Source of the DNA: Micromonospora sp. HM5-17
GTDB taxonomy: Bacteria > Actinomycetota > Actinomycetes > Mycobacteriales > Micromonosporaceae
Assembly: GCF_003762835.1 (NCBI RefSeq)
Contig: NZ_RJWA01000001.1
Span: forward strand, 992,001 to 1,056,000
Length of the DNA: 64,000 nt
Direction of reading: 5' to 3'
Below the pieces are notes generated by a model. It was not told the origin of the DNA. It saw only the letters and a program-made list of their open reading frames with translations, and searched no databases. Positions 1 through 8,716 of this stretch are shown here, piece by piece (the stretch's first letter is position 1; every line of letters starts with the position of its first letter). The position numbers and the translations under genes were made by a program.

Positions 1-24
1 GAGCTCTCCGGAGCGGACCGGTGA
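1..24 (+). CDS. possible 3' end of an upstream CDS (partial)
   Basis: The first frame reads seven codons (E L S G A D R) and then TGA at 22-24. An ABC-2 permease follows, so the missing gene could be its ATP-binding partner; that is inference from operon convention only. Too little is present to identify it. Confidence 0.25.
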   Translation, partial: ELSGADR

Positions 25-36
25 GCGCGAGGAGCG
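21..36 (+). repeat. copy of a short junction repeat (GTGAGCGCGAGGAGCG)
   Basis: These 16 bases recur exactly at 62403-62418. Shorter relatives occur at 59955-59970 and 34040-34050. This copy overlaps the stop codon at 22-24. The other copies also sit at gene junctions. Confidence 0.5.
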
Positions 37-140
37 AGTCGGCACCCGGGGGTCGCGTACCGGGCGCGGCCGGGGCGGCTGGGGAGAGGAACCAGGGAGC
101 CGGCCCGCGGGTGGCACGGCCGGGAGCGAAAGGTGGAACG

Positions 141-992
141 GTGAACCCGATGCTGGCGGCGGCGCGTGCCGGGCTGGTACGTGGCGGGATCGAGGTACGG
201 CACACCCTGACCAACGCGCAGGACCTGTGGAACTACCTCTTCCCCAACCTGATCTTCCTGGTCGTCATGTTCTTCATGCGGAACGCGACCGTGCCCGGCA
301 CCACCTTCTCGCTCGGGGCCCGCACCCTGCCGAGCCTGCTCGGTGGGGGCGTGGCGTTCGGCGCCATGGTGACGATGATGATGACGCTCGCCCTCGAGCG
401 CGAGGACGGTACGCTACTCCGGGCCAAGGCGGTCCCGCACGGCATGCTTGGCTACCTCATCGGCAAGGTCGTGCAGGTGGCCGGGATGACCGTGGTCAGC
501 TCCGTCGTCCTGGTGGTCCCGGGGATGCTGCTGGTGGACGGGCTGGCGCCCGGCGGCCCGGTTGCCGGGCTGACCCTGCTCGGAGTGGTGCTGCTCGGCC
601 TGGTCGCCTGCCTGCCGCTCGGCGCCATCTTCGGCTCGCTCTTCGAGAACCCGCGCAACCTCGGAGTGATCACGCTGCCTATCATGGGCCTCGTCGCCAT
701 CTCCGGGATCTTCTATCCGATCAACGGCTTCCCGACCTGGTTGCAGTGGATCGGACAGGCGTTTCCGATCTACTGGCTTGGCCTCGGTATGCGTTCGGCG
801 CTGTTGCCGGACGAACTGGCGGCGGCCGAGATCGGCGGATCCTGGCGGCACCTGGAGACGTTCGGCATGCTCGGCGCCTGGGCCGTGCTCGGGCTGCTGA
901 TCGCGCCGGTCGTGCTGCGCCGGATGGCCCGGCGGGAGTCCGGGTCGGCCGTGGCGGCCCGCAGGGAGAAGGCGATGCAGAGGACCACCTGA
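141..992 (+). CDS. ABC-2 type transporter permease
   Basis: Membrane component of an ABC-2 family exporter, predicted in the cytoplasmic membrane with a separate ATPase (probably the gene cut off at the left edge). The product is about 283 residues with six hydrophobic stretches, and its cytoplasmic N-terminus ends before LFPNLIFLVVMFF. The loop ALEREDGTLLRAKAVP and the pattern GIFYPINGFPTWLQWI match the daunorubicin-exporter-like permease family. I chose GTG at 141 because AAAGGTGG lies just upstream; an in-frame GTG at 21 would add a Gly/Ala-rich tail unlike the family. The substrate cannot be inferred. Its TGA overlaps the ATG of the next gene, so the two are translationally coupled. Confidence 0.85.
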   Translation: MNPMLAAARAGLVRGGIEVRHTLTNAQDLWNYLFPNLIFLVVMFFMRNATVPGTTFSLGARTLPSLLGGGVAFGAMVTMMMTLALEREDGTLLRAKAVPHGMLGYLIGKVVQVAGMTVVSSVVLVVPGMLLVDGLAPGGPVAGLTLLGVVLLGLVACLPLGAIFGSLFENPRNLGVITLPIMGLVAISGIFYPINGFPTWLQWIGQAFPIYWLGLGMRSALLPDELAAAEIGGSWRHLETFGMLGAWAVLGLLIAPVVLRRMARRESGSAVAARREKAMQRTT

Positions 993-1234
993 TGAGTGAG
1001 GCGATCTACAACCGCATCGCCGTCCTGCGGGCCGAGCGGGGCATCTCGCGCCGGGAGCTGGCCGAGGCGCTCGGGGTGCACTACCAGACGATCGGTTACC
1101 TGGAGCGTGGCGAGTACAACCCGAGCCTGTATCTGGCGCTGCGGATCGCCCGGTTCTTCGAGGTGCCGGTGGAGGCCGTCTTCTCCACCGAGCCGTTTCC
1201 CCGGATCGGCGCGACCCATCAGGTGGTGGCCTGA
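992..1234 (+). CDS. small HTH XRE-family transcriptional regulator
   Basis: An 80-residue protein made almost entirely of one Cro/C1-type helix-turn-helix (about residues 5-60; key segment RRELAEALGVHYQTIGYLER, then EYNPSLYLALRIARFF). Proteins this short occur beside ABC-2 exporters and probably act as dimeric DNA-binding repressors of their own operon. The start ATG overlaps the permease stop (TGATG), which places it in the exporter operon. No effector domain is present. The DNA-binding assignment is firm; the target is inferred from position. Confidence 0.85.
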   Translation: MSEAIYNRIAVLRAERGISRRELAEALGVHYQTIGYLERGEYNPSLYLALRIARFFEVPVEAVFSTEPFPRIGATHQVVA

Positions 1235-1267
1235 CCGGAGGCAGTGGGGCGTCGTCGGGCCGGAGAC

Positions 1268-1334
1268 GGTTCTGGGGTGGGGCCGGGTGACCCGTTCGGG
1301 GCGGTCAGGCGTGATCCCGTCGCGGGTCACCCGG
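1268..1334 (+). repeat. dispersed hairpin-like repeat, copy 1
   Basis: The spacer between the HTH gene and proA contains GGGCGGTCAGGCGTGATCCC (1299-1318), present identically at 43692-43711 between rpoB and rpoC. The flanks also align: a TCTGGGG-GG block before and CGGGTCAC after. GGTGACCCG and CGGGTCACC form inverted arms within this copy. A partial echo, GTTCGGGCGGTCAG, follows at 1341-1354 and runs into the proA stop codon. Confidence 0.55.
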
Positions 1335-1350
1335 ATGGCCGTTCGGGCGG

Positions 1351-2619
1351 TCAGCCCCGCAGGTGGCCGTCGCCGGTGACGACGTACTTGGTGGAGGTCA
1401 GCTCCGGCAGGCCCATCGGCCCCCGGGCGTGCAGCTTCTGGGTCGAGATGCCGATCTCGGCACCGAACCCGAACTCCCCGCCGTCGGTGAACCGGGTGCT
1501 GGCGTTGACCATCACCGCCGCCGCGTCGACCCGCGCGACGAAGGCTCGGGCCGCCGCCATCGACTCCGTGACGATCGCCTCGGTGTGCTGCGAGCCGTAC
1601 CGGTTGATGTGCGCGACCGCCGCGTCGAGCGAGTCGACGACGGCGGCGGAGATGTCCGCGGAGAGGTACTCGGTGCCGTAGTCCTCCTCGGTGGCCGGGA
1701 CCACGTCGGGGGAGTACGCCGCCACCTCCGGCGAGCCGTGCACCGTCACCCCGGCCTCGTGCAGGGCGGCCAGCACCCTGGGCAGGAACGCGTCGGCGAT
1801 GTCGGCGTGCACCAGCAGCGACTCGGCGGTGTTGCAGGTCGACAGGCGCTGGGTCTTGGAGTTGAGCACGATCGCCAGCGCCTTGTCGAGGTCGGCGGCG
1901 GCGTCGACGTAGACGTGGCAGTTGCCGACCCCGGTCTCGATCACCGGCACCGTGGACTCCTCGACCACGGTGCGGATCAGCGATGCCCCGCCGCGCGGGA
2001 TCAGGACGTCGACCAGGCCCCGGGCCCGCATCAGCTCCTTGACCGAGTCCCGGGACGACGCGTCCAGCAACTGGACGGCGTCGGCCGGCAGCCCGGCCCC
2101 GGCGATCGCGTCCCGGAGCACCGCCACCAGCGCCGTGTTGGAGTGAACGGCCGAGGACGAGCCGCGCAGCAGGGCGGCGTTGCCGGACTTGAGACAGATG
2201 CCGGCGGCGTCCACGGTGACGTTCGGTCGCCCCTCGTAGATGATCCCGACCACCCCGAACGGAACCCGGATCTGCCGCAGCTCCAGCCCGTTCGGCAGCG
2301 TGCTGCCCCGGACCACCTCGCCGACCGGGTCGGCGAGCGCGGCCATCTGGCGCAGCGCGTCGGCGATCGCCGTGACCCGGGCCTCGGTGAGGGCGAGCCG
2401 GTCCAGGATCGCCGCGGACAGGCCGGCCTCGCGGCCGGCGGCCAGGTCCGCCTCGTTGGCGGTCAGGATCTCCGGGGTACGGGCGACCAGCGCGTCCGCC
2501 ATCGCGTGCAGCGCCGCGTCCTTGGCCGCCCGCGTCGCGGTGGCCAGCTCCGACGCCGCCACCCGGGCGCGCCTCGCCGCCTCCACCGTCCCGATGCTGG
2601 GGGATGTCTGCGTGGACAT
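1351..2619 (-). CDS. proA: gamma-glutamyl phosphate reductase
   Basis: Second step of proline biosynthesis: NADPH-dependent reduction of gamma-glutamyl phosphate to glutamate-5-semialdehyde in the cytoplasm. The aldehyde-dehydrogenase-like fold is full length (about 422 residues). Visible signatures are [23 protein letters not shown] and the catalytic cysteine in [12 protein letters not shown] (about residue 262). The start is ATG at 2619, since TACAGT (reverse strand, 2631-2626) lies six bases upstream, as expected for a leaderless transcript; an in-frame ATG two codons earlier (2625) would abut the -10 box. proB lies upstream on the same strand with a 216-base spacer, so the pair need not be one transcript. 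Confidence 0.95.
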   Translation of the reverse strand: MSTQTSPSIGTVEAARRARVAASELATATRAAKDAALHAMADALVARTPEILTANEADLAAGREAGLSAAILDRLALTEARVTAIADALRQMAALADPVGEVVRGSTLPNGLELRQIRVPFGVVGIIYEGRPNVTVDAAGICLKSGNAALLRGSSSAVHSNTALVAVLRDAIAGAGLPADAVQLLDASSRDSVKELMRARGLVDVLIPRGGASLIRTVVEESTVPVIETGVGNCHVYVDAAADLDKALAIVLNSKTQRLSTCNTAESLLVHADIADAFLPRVLAALHEAGVTVHGSPEVAAYSPDVVPATEEDYGTEYLSADISAAVVDSLDAAVAHINRYGSQHTEAIVTESMAAARAFVARVDAAAVMVNASTRFTDGGEFGFGAEIGISTQKLHARGPMGLPELTSTKYVVTGDGHLRG

Positions 2620-2625
2620 CCCCAT

Positions 2626-2631
2626 ACTGTA
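2626..2631 (-). promoter_or_regulatory. -10 box of a leaderless proA promoter
   Basis: Read on the minus strand, TACAGT is followed by six bases and then the proA ATG at 2619. This is the actinobacterial layout in which transcription starts at or near the start codon. No convincing -35 box is visible. Confidence 0.45.
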
Positions 2632-2835
2632 GCGATCCGCTGGTGCTGGCAGCGCGGCCGAACCGTTTGCCCGTCGGCCCGATCACCGTGGTGTGCAGCC
2701 GGACGCCGGGGCCCGACGACGACGCCGGCCGGTGGCGCGGTGGTGCCGGAACCCTGACGGCCGGGTGAACCCCTCCGCGCGGTGCGAAGCCCACCCGCCA
2801 GACCCCGTGCGCTCACGGGGCGGCCGGGCGTGGCC

Positions 2836-4005
2836 TCAGACGAGCAGCACCAGGTCGTCGCGGTGCACGACCTCGCGCTCGTACTCCGGGCCGAGGGAGG
2901 CGGCGAGTTCGGCGGTGGAGCGGCCGAGCAGGCTGGGCAGTTCGACCGCGTCGTAGTTGACCAGCCCGCGGGCGACCGCCGCACCGGCGTCGTCGACCAG
3001 GTCGACCGGGTCGCCGGCGGTGAAGGCGCCGTCCACCGCCGTGATCCCGGCCGGCAGCAGGGACTTCCGGTCGGCCACCACGGCCCGCACCGCGCCCGGG
3101 TCCAGGTGCAGCCGGCCACGGGGCGAGGTCGCGTGGGCCAGCCAGAAGAGCCGGGCCGCGGGGCGTTGGCGTACCCGGTGGAAGAACGTCCCGACCGGCT
3201 CGCCGGCGAGCGCCTCGGTGGCCAGCGGTGCGGCGGTCAGCACCACCGGGATGCCGAAACCGGTCGCGATCCGGGCCGCCTCGACCTTGGTGACCATGCC
3301 GCCGGTGCCGACACCGGAACGACCGGCCCGGCCGATCGCCACGCCGGCCAGGTCCTGCTCGTCCCGAACCTCGGCGATCCGGACCGCACCGGGACGGGCC
3401 GGGTCGCCGGTGTAGAGCGCGTCGACGTCGGAGAGCAGGACCAGCAGGTCGGCGTGGACCAGCGCGGCCACCAGCGCGGCCAGCCGGTCGTTGTCGCCGA
3501 ACCGGATCTCGTCGGTGGCGACGGTGTCGTTCTCGTTCACGATCGGCACGGCGCCGAGGTCGAGCAGTTTCCGCAGCGTCCGGTAGGCGTTGCGGTAGTG
3601 GGCCCGGCGCGTGACGTCGTCGACGGTGAGCAGCACCTGGCCGACGGTGCGGCCGTGTCGGGCGAAGGCGGCGGTGTAGTGGGCGATCAGCAGCCCCTGC
3701 CCGACGCTCGCCGCGGCCTGCTGGGTGGCCAGGTCGCGGGGCCGGCGGGAGAGCCCGAGCGGCGCCAGACCCGCCGCGATCGCGCCGGAGGAGACCAGGA
3801 CGAGTTCCCGGCGGTCGGCGCCGGACCGCTTGCGCCCGGCCGTGCCGGTCGCCGGCGGTCGCCCGCCCAGCCACCCGGCGAGAACGTCGGTCAGCGCGTC
3901 GACCCGTTCGGCGTCCAGCCCGCCGGCGGCGGTGGTCAGCGAGGACGACCCGACCTTGACCACGATCCGGCGCGCTGAGGTTACTGCTTCCCGCACTCGC
4001 ACCAT
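2836..4005 (-). CDS. proB: glutamate 5-kinase
   Basis: First and normally proline-inhibited step of proline synthesis: ATP-dependent phosphorylation of glutamate. The 389-residue product begins RRIVVKVGSSSLTT (phosphate-binding loop of the amino-acid kinase fold) and carries VPIVNENDTVATDEIRFGDN (glutamate and nucleotide site) and GTGGMVTKVEAA. A C-terminal PUA domain covers roughly residues 285-370 (SLLPAGITAVDGAF onward). I chose ATG at 4005; longer in-frame starts would overlap the divergent gene at 4070. proA follows on the same strand. Confidence 0.95.
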   Translation of the reverse strand: MVRVREAVTSARRIVVKVGSSSLTTAAGGLDAERVDALTDVLAGWLGGRPPATGTAGRKRSGADRRELVLVSSGAIAAGLAPLGLSRRPRDLATQQAAASVGQGLLIAHYTAAFARHGRTVGQVLLTVDDVTRRAHYRNAYRTLRKLLDLGAVPIVNENDTVATDEIRFGDNDRLAALVAALVHADLLVLLSDVDALYTGDPARPGAVRIAEVRDEQDLAGVAIGRAGRSGVGTGGMVTKVEAARIATGFGIPVVLTAAPLATEALAGEPVGTFFHRVRQRPAARLFWLAHATSPRGRLHLDPGAVRAVVADRKSLLPAGITAVDGAFTAGDPVDLVDDAGAAVARGLVNYDAVELPSLLGRSTAELAASLGPEYEREVVHRDDLVLLV

Positions 4006-4069
4006 TGTGCTCCGGCATCTTCCCAGGCGATCTTCCGGGTGCCCCGGCGCTCCCATATCGTGGCAGTTC

Positions 4070-4393
4070 ATGACGCCAGAGGAGTACGTCGAGGAGGTGC
4101 TGGCGCTCGTCGAACGCATCCCGCCGGGCCGGGTCATGTCGTACGGCGCGATCGCCGACTACCTGGCCGACCGCTCTGGCCGCTCGTCGTCCCGGCTGGT
4201 CGGCTCGATCATGGCGCGGTACGGCGCGGGCGTGCCCTGGCACCGGGTGGTCACCGCCGCCGGCCGGCTGCCGCCGGGCCACGAGACCGAGGCCCGGGCC
4301 CGGCTCGCCGCCGAGGGCGCCCCGCTGCGCGGTGCCGGGGTGGACATGGCGGCGGCGTGGTGGCCGGAGGACCCCGCGGCCCCGCCCCGTTGA
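4070..4393 (+). CDS. alkyltransferase-like protein (MGMT-family, no catalytic Cys)
   Basis: A 107-residue protein with the DNA-binding part of O6-alkylguanine-DNA alkyltransferases: PPGRVMSYGAIADYL (minor-groove helix region) and the active-site motif as PWHRV (residues 56-60). Alkyltransferases have PCHRV there, so Trp replaces the acceptor cysteine, the hallmark of ATL proteins. ATLs bind O6-alkylguanine lesions without repairing them and hand them to nucleotide excision repair (known for the family). Start ATG 4070; TATCGT eight bases upstream could be a -10 box for a leaderless message. It is divergent from proB and convergent with the next gene. Confidence 0.88.
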   Translation: MTPEEYVEEVLALVERIPPGRVMSYGAIADYLADRSGRSSSRLVGSIMARYGAGVPWHRVVTAAGRLPPGHETEARARLAAEGAPLRGAGVDMAAAWWPEDPAAPPR

Positions 4394-4457
4394 CCGGGGG
4401 TGTCGTCTCCGAGCGCCGGTCCTCGCCGCGTGGGGGCGGGTGAGGTGGGGGCGCGCG

Positions 4458-5102
4458 TCAGCTCGCCAGCGAGGCCGGACGGACGCCGTGCCGGAGAATC
4501 CGCTCCCGGTCGGCGCCACCGGGCACGGTCACCAGCAGGCAGCCCGAGCGGCGGGCCACGGTTGCCGTCGAGCCGAGCAGATGGGCACCGCGGACCAGCA
4601 CCGCCGCGAGTTCCGTGTCGGTGATCCGTACCCCGAGGATGGTGGTGCGGACGTAGCGCCCGGCCGCCAGCAGGGCGGCCCGCCACGCGGCGGCGGCGAG
4701 GTCGTGACGCAGCGCGTGCCGGGGCGCGGTGGCACCGGCGACGGAGGGGTCCAGCAGCACGGACCGGCCCTGGCGCCAGCCGCCGACCAGCAGGGCCGAC
4801 TGGCCGGAGTCGACGGCGTGCAGCCGGTGCAGCTCGTAGCGGCGCCGGACTCCGGCGACGACCCGTTCCGGTCGGGGTGGCGGGCCGAACCGGGACAGCA
4901 GTTCCGCGAGGCGAGCGGCGGCGGCGGCCGAGCTGAACTCGGCCAGGAGACTGGCCGGCTGCCGTACGCTCACCGTCCGGGTGCACCGAATCAGACACCC
5001 CGCCTCGAAGGCGTCGGTGAGGGAGGTTCGGTCCAGGGGGCCGACGCCGACGGGCCGTACCGACGGCCGCCCGGAGGGGTGGGTTCCGGTGCTCCAGATC
5101 AT
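4458..5102 (-). CDS. hypothetical protein, unrecognised
   Basis: A 214-residue product that I do not recognise. It is rich in Ala, Arg and Leu, with no clear signal peptide, membrane segment or catalytic motif. The N-terminal third has two cysteines (GCLIRCTRTVSVRQ). The second half has YRVT-like alternation (AGRYVRTTILGVRITDTELA) suggestive of mixed alpha/beta folding. Codon use is typical of the neighbours. GGGGGGCGGC precedes the ATG at 5102. It is convergent with the ATL gene and divergent from the TAXI lipoprotein gene. Confidence 0.65.
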   Translation of the reverse strand: MIWSTGTHPSGRPSVRPVGVGPLDRTSLTDAFEAGCLIRCTRTVSVRQPASLLAEFSSAAAAARLAELLSRFGPPPRPERVVAGVRRRYELHRLHAVDSGQSALLVGGWRQGRSVLLDPSVAGATAPRHALRHDLAAAAWRAALLAAGRYVRTTILGVRITDTELAAVLVRGAHLLGSTATVARRSGCLLVTVPGGADRERILRHGVRPASLAS

Positions 5103-5233
5103 TCTGCCGCCCCCCGTGCTCGCGACGGATAGCTACCTTAACGGTGGCCTTTGACGCCGCTGGGTGGTAGATATCGCCACAAGGCTTGAGCAAAATTTGC
5201 GTTGAGCACGAGCGTCGCCGGGGTGGTGGTGGG

Positions 5234-6208
5234 GTGGCCGGGAGATGGGCGGGCCAGCGCCCGGACCGGAGACCGACCCCTCGGCGGATCGCCACCCTCG
5301 CCTCCGTGGCGTTGCTGGCCACCACGTTCCTGTCCGCCGCCTGCACGCAGCCTCGGACCGAGGCACGCCAGCTCCGGATCGCCACCGGCAGCCCGACCGC
5401 CGTCTACCACGCGGTCGGGCAGTCCCTCGCCACCATCCTCAACCGCGAGCTTCCCGACGTGTCCGCGAGCGTGCTGGTGACGGCGGCGTCGGCGGAGAAC
5501 GTCGAGCTGGTCTCCAGCGGCCAGGCCGAGCTCGGGTTCACCCAGGCGGACATCCTGCCGGCCGACGCCTCCCCCGGTCCCGGGCTGAGCGCGATCGCGC
5601 GGATCTACGACGACCTGTTGCACCTGGTCACCCGGGCCCAGGGGCCGATACACCGGCTGGAGGACCTGCGGGGGCGCCGGGTGTCGATCGGCGCGCCGGG
5701 TTCGGGTACGGCGGTCACCGCGACCCGGCTGCTCGAGGTCGCTGGCGTGGCGGACGAGCTGGCCGACACCCTCCGGCTCGGTATCGACGACTCGGTGGCG
5801 GCGCTGCGGGCCGGACAGGTCGACGCCTTCTTCTTCTCGGGTGGGCTGCCGGTCAAGGCGGTCGCCGACTTCGCCGCCGAGGTCCCGGCCCGCTTCGTCG
5901 ACCTCGGTGCGTGGGTCGAGCCGCTACGCCGGTCCTACCGGGAGGTGTACGTCGGCCGCGACATCCCCACCTCGGCCTACGGCACCGAGCCGGTGACCAC
6001 GGTGGCCGTGCCGAACTACCTGGTGGTCGCCGCGGACCTGCCCGAACAGCTCGTCTACGACGTCACCCGGCTGCTGATGCAGCGGCGGGACGAGCTCGCC
6101 GACGCCCATCCGGAGGCGGCGCGGCTGAACCCGCAGTCGGCGATCACCACCACTCCGCTCGCCCTGCATCCCGGCGCGGCCCGCTACTACCAGAGCCACA
6201 AGCCCTGA
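5234..6208 (+). CDS. TAXI-family TRAP transporter solute-binding lipoprotein
   Basis: Predicted lipid-anchored substrate-binding protein of the TAXI (TRAP-associated extracytoplasmic immunogenic) family. The signal peptide has a basic n-region, a hydrophobic core and the lipobox LSAAC. After it come RIATGSPTAVYHAVGQSLA, GQAELGFTQADI and GRRVSIGAPGSGTAVTATR, all family hallmarks. I used GTG 5234 because GGGGTGG precedes it and the signal peptide then has normal length; TTG 5186 is a longer alternative. No TRAP membrane subunits are nearby. The gene converges on a kinase gene whose stop lies eight bases away, so the protein may serve sensing rather than uptake (inference). Confidence 0.85.
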   Translation: MAGRWAGQRPDRRPTPRRIATLASVALLATTFLSAACTQPRTEARQLRIATGSPTAVYHAVGQSLATILNRELPDVSASVLVTAASAENVELVSSGQAELGFTQADILPADASPGPGLSAIARIYDDLLHLVTRAQGPIHRLEDLRGRRVSIGAPGSGTAVTATRLLEVAGVADELADTLRLGIDDSVAALRAGQVDAFFFSGGLPVKAVADFAAEVPARFVDLGAWVEPLRRSYREVYVGRDIPTSAYGTEPVTTVAVPNYLVVAADLPEQLVYDVTRLLMQRRDELADAHPEAARLNPQSAITTTPLALHPGAARYYQSHKP

Positions 6209-6216
6209 TCGGGAGG

Positions 6217-7602
6217 TCAGGACCGGGGCGGCGGCTCGACGCCCCGGAACCACGCCTCGGCGACCAGGCCGGTCGGTACGGCCGGCCGCATGGTGAGCCG
6301 GCCGCCCGAGGCGTCGACCAGCACGGCGACGATGGTGAGTCCGAGCCCGGCCCCCTCGATGTTCTGGGTGTCCGGGGCCCGCCAGAACCGTTCGGTCGAC
6401 GAGGCGAGCTGTGCCTCGGTCATGCCCGGACCGTCGTCGCTGACCCGGACGACCACGCCGTCGTCGCGCCGGTCGACCGAGACCTCGACCCGGCCGCCGC
6501 TCCGGCCGAACTTCACCGCGTTGTCGATCAGCGCGTCGAGCACCTGGTCGATCCCGGTGTGGACCGCCCGGGCCAGGTGCGGACCGTCGGTCGGGCGTAG
6601 CGTGAGCGTGATGTCCCGGTGGGTGGCCAGCGGTTGCCAGGCGGCGACCCGGGCGGCGGCGACCGCGGCGGCGTCGACCACGACCATCGTGTGCTGGGCC
6701 CGCTCGGCGCGGGCCAGGGTGAGCAGCCCGTCGAGGACGTGGGCGAGCCGGTCGGTCTCCTCCAGCGCCAGTTTGTGCTCGGCGCGGCCGTAGTCGTCCG
6801 CCAGGCTCGGACCGAGTTCCTCGACGCGCAGCCGCAGCGCGGTCAGCGGGTTGCGGAGCTGATGGCTGGCGTGGGCGACGAACGCCCGTTGCCGCTCCAG
6901 CGCGTCGGCGACCGCGTCCGCCATCTCGTTGAAGCTGGCGGCGAGCCGGCGCAGCTCGGGTGGGCCCTGCTGGGTCGGCACCCGGGCGGTGCCGTCACCG
7001 GCGGCGATGTCGTGGGTCACCACGTCGAGGATGGTCACCGGGCGTAGCACCCAGCCGGCCAGCCGGAACGCGATCATCACCCCCGCGGTGACGGCGAGCA
7101 GCCCGATCGTGGCGAGGAGCGTCCACCAGACGGTGACGGTCCGCCGTACCCGGTGGGTGGCGGAGACGGTGACCACGGTGCCGATCACCTCGCCGCCGTC
7201 GTTCACCGGTACGGCCACGACCAGCGGCGCCGACCGCCAGGGCCAGACCACGTCCGGCACGGTCATCTGTCGTCCGGCCAGGGCACCGAAGATCGCCGGG
7301 TCGGTGAGGTCCGTGCCGACGGGGGCACCGGTCACGACCACCGGCCGGCGTTCCCGGTCGACGAGCGCGGCGGTGATCCCGTACAGCTCACGGTAGCGCT
7401 GCAGCTCGTCCCGGATGGCGCTGATCGTCCCGTTGCGGAGTGCGGGACCGGAGAGCGAGGCGAACCGGTTGGCGTCGGCGAGCCGGTCCGCCCGGATTCG
7501 TTCGGTCTCGCGGTTGGCCAGGGTGATCGCCAGCGGTGTCTCCAGGGCGAGCAGGACCAGGATTATCAGCAGGGAGTAGCTGAAGACCAGGCGGCGGCGC
7601 AC
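6217..7602 (-). CDS. two-component sensor histidine kinase
   Basis: Membrane sensor kinase of 461 residues. TM1 is at about residues 5-28, an extracytoplasmic domain at 29-155 and TM2 at about 157-180; then HAMP (to about 240), HisKA with phosphoacceptor His247 in HASHQLRNPLTALRLR, and HATPase_c with N box DALIDNAVKF, G1 DDGPGM, F box ERFWRAP and G2 GAGLGL. All catalytic boxes are intact. It follows the response regulator by 12 bases on the same strand. The external ligand is unknown; the adjacent TAXI lipoprotein is a candidate partner by position only. Confidence 0.93.
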   Translation of the reverse strand: MRRRLVFSYSLLIILVLLALETPLAITLANRETERIRADRLADANRFASLSGPALRNGTISAIRDELQRYRELYGITAALVDRERRPVVVTGAPVGTDLTDPAIFGALAGRQMTVPDVVWPWRSAPLVVAVPVNDGGEVIGTVVTVSATHRVRRTVTVWWTLLATIGLLAVTAGVMIAFRLAGWVLRPVTILDVVTHDIAAGDGTARVPTQQGPPELRRLAASFNEMADAVADALERQRAFVAHASHQLRNPLTALRLRVEELGPSLADDYGRAEHKLALEETDRLAHVLDGLLTLARAERAQHTMVVVDAAAVAAARVAAWQPLATHRDITLTLRPTDGPHLARAVHTGIDQVLDALIDNAVKFGRSGGRVEVSVDRRDDGVVVRVSDDGPGMTEAQLASSTERFWRAPDTQNIEGAGLGLTIVAVLVDASGGRLTMRPAVPTGLVAEAWFRGVEPPPRS

Positions 7603-7614
7603 GTCGACTCCGGT

Positions 7615-8271
7615 CTACTCGGTGCGGAGCCGGTAGCCCACACCGCGGACGGTCTGGACCAGATCCGGGTCGCCGATCTTGGTCCGCAGCGATCCGACGT
7701 GCACCTCGACGGTGTGCCGGGCCGCCCCGGTGGTGGGCCAGACGTCCAGCACGATGCGTTCGTGCGGCACCACCGCACCGGCCTGCCGAGCCAGCGACAG
7801 CAGGATGTCGAACTCCTTGCGGGTCAGGGCGACGGCCCGGCCGTGCACCGTGACCAGCCGCGCAGCGGCGTCGATCCAGACCGGGCCGACCTCGATGGTC
7901 TCCGGGCGGGGCAGACCGGAGTTGGTCCGCCGGAGCACGGCGACGATCCGGGCCTCCAACTCGGCCATGGAGAAGGGCTTGACCACGTAGTCGTCGGCTC
8001 CCATTCGTAGCCCGACGATCCGGTCCCGCTCCTCGCCTCGGGCGGTCACCGCGATGATCCCGAGCTGTGCGTTGCGCTGGCGCAGGGTGCGGCAGACCTC
8101 CACCCCGTCACCGTCCGGGAGGGTGAGGTCGAGCAGCACCAGGTCACAGGGGGCGGCGGCGAGCGCGGCCGCGGCGGTGGCCGCGCGTTCGACGTCGTAC
8201 CCGCGCCGGGACAGCGCGGAGGCCATCGCGCCGGCCACCCGGGCATCGTCCTCGACCAACAGGATCCGCAT
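7615..8271 (-). CDS. OmpR-family response regulator
   Basis: A 218-residue regulator. The receiver domain occupies residues 1-115, with acidic pocket EDD (7-9), phosphoacceptor Asp48 in LVLLDLTLPDG, the conserved Thr in VTARG and Lys in VVKPFS. A winged-helix trans_reg_C domain follows (about 125-217; LTRKEFDILLSLA and TVRGVGYRLR). It is the first gene of the regulator-kinase operon, with AAGGAGCG upstream of the ATG at 8271. It is likely phosphorylated by the downstream kinase. The regulon is unknown; the TAXI gene is a reasonable candidate. Confidence 0.93.
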   Translation of the reverse strand: MRILLVEDDARVAGAMASALSRRGYDVERAATAAAALAAAPCDLVLLDLTLPDGDGVEVCRTLRQRNAQLGIIAVTARGEERDRIVGLRMGADDYVVKPFSMAELEARIVAVLRRTNSGLPRPETIEVGPVWIDAAARLVTVHGRAVALTRKEFDILLSLARQAGAVVPHERIVLDVWPTTGAARHTVEVHVGSLRTKIGDPDLVQTVRGVGYRLRTE

Positions 8272-8654
8272 CCGGCTCGCTCCTTGTCTGCGTACCGCGC
8301 ACTCGGATCATCGCGTATCCCGGTCCCCGCCGCATCGGGGTCGGCGGTCAGCCCGTCTGGCCGACCTCGTCGACGACGGCGACGGCCGGCGCACCAGGTA
8401 CCCGCACGGGATCGTGGACGGAGCGCGCGATGATCGCCGCTGCTGTCAGCCCGCCGGCGTCGATGGCCTCGACTCGTCCTGGTGATTCCCGCACGACCTT
8501 TCGCGGAGCCGGGAATCGTCACCTGTTATCCGCAGCTCGCGCGGCAGGGGTTCACGGCCGGAGGTGGTGCTGATGTTCGGGGTGATCACGGGGACGAGGC
8601 CGCCGACCGGGTCGGTGGCCGTCGGTCGGTATCGATAAACGGCGCACAGGCGTA
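8272..8654. other. intergenic region, no gene supported
   Basis: Divergent spacer between the response regulator and the LPMO gene. Reading frames here lack a start with ribosome-binding site or any recognisable product. GATTCCCG (8484-8491) and CGGGAATC (8510-8517) form a modest inverted repeat of unknown meaning. Confidence 0.4.
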
Positions 8655-8683
8655 TTTACTGTTAACAATCCTTTTCTTATGGT
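8655..8683 (+). promoter_or_regulatory. probable promoter of the LPMO gene
   Basis: An unusually AT-rich island (about 8650-8690) holds TTTACT, a 17-nt spacer and TATGGT, about 33 bases before the start codon. GTTAAC and GGTTAGGAGACC nearby could be regulator contacts. Confidence 0.5.
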
Positions 8684-8716
8684 TAGGAGACCTTCCCATG
8701 ACGTGAGGAGCCCGTG

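Noticed and set aside
8482-8706. Short ORF upstream of the LPMO gene
   Set aside because: It runs through the AT-rich promoter island, and neither its composition nor its start region looks coding.
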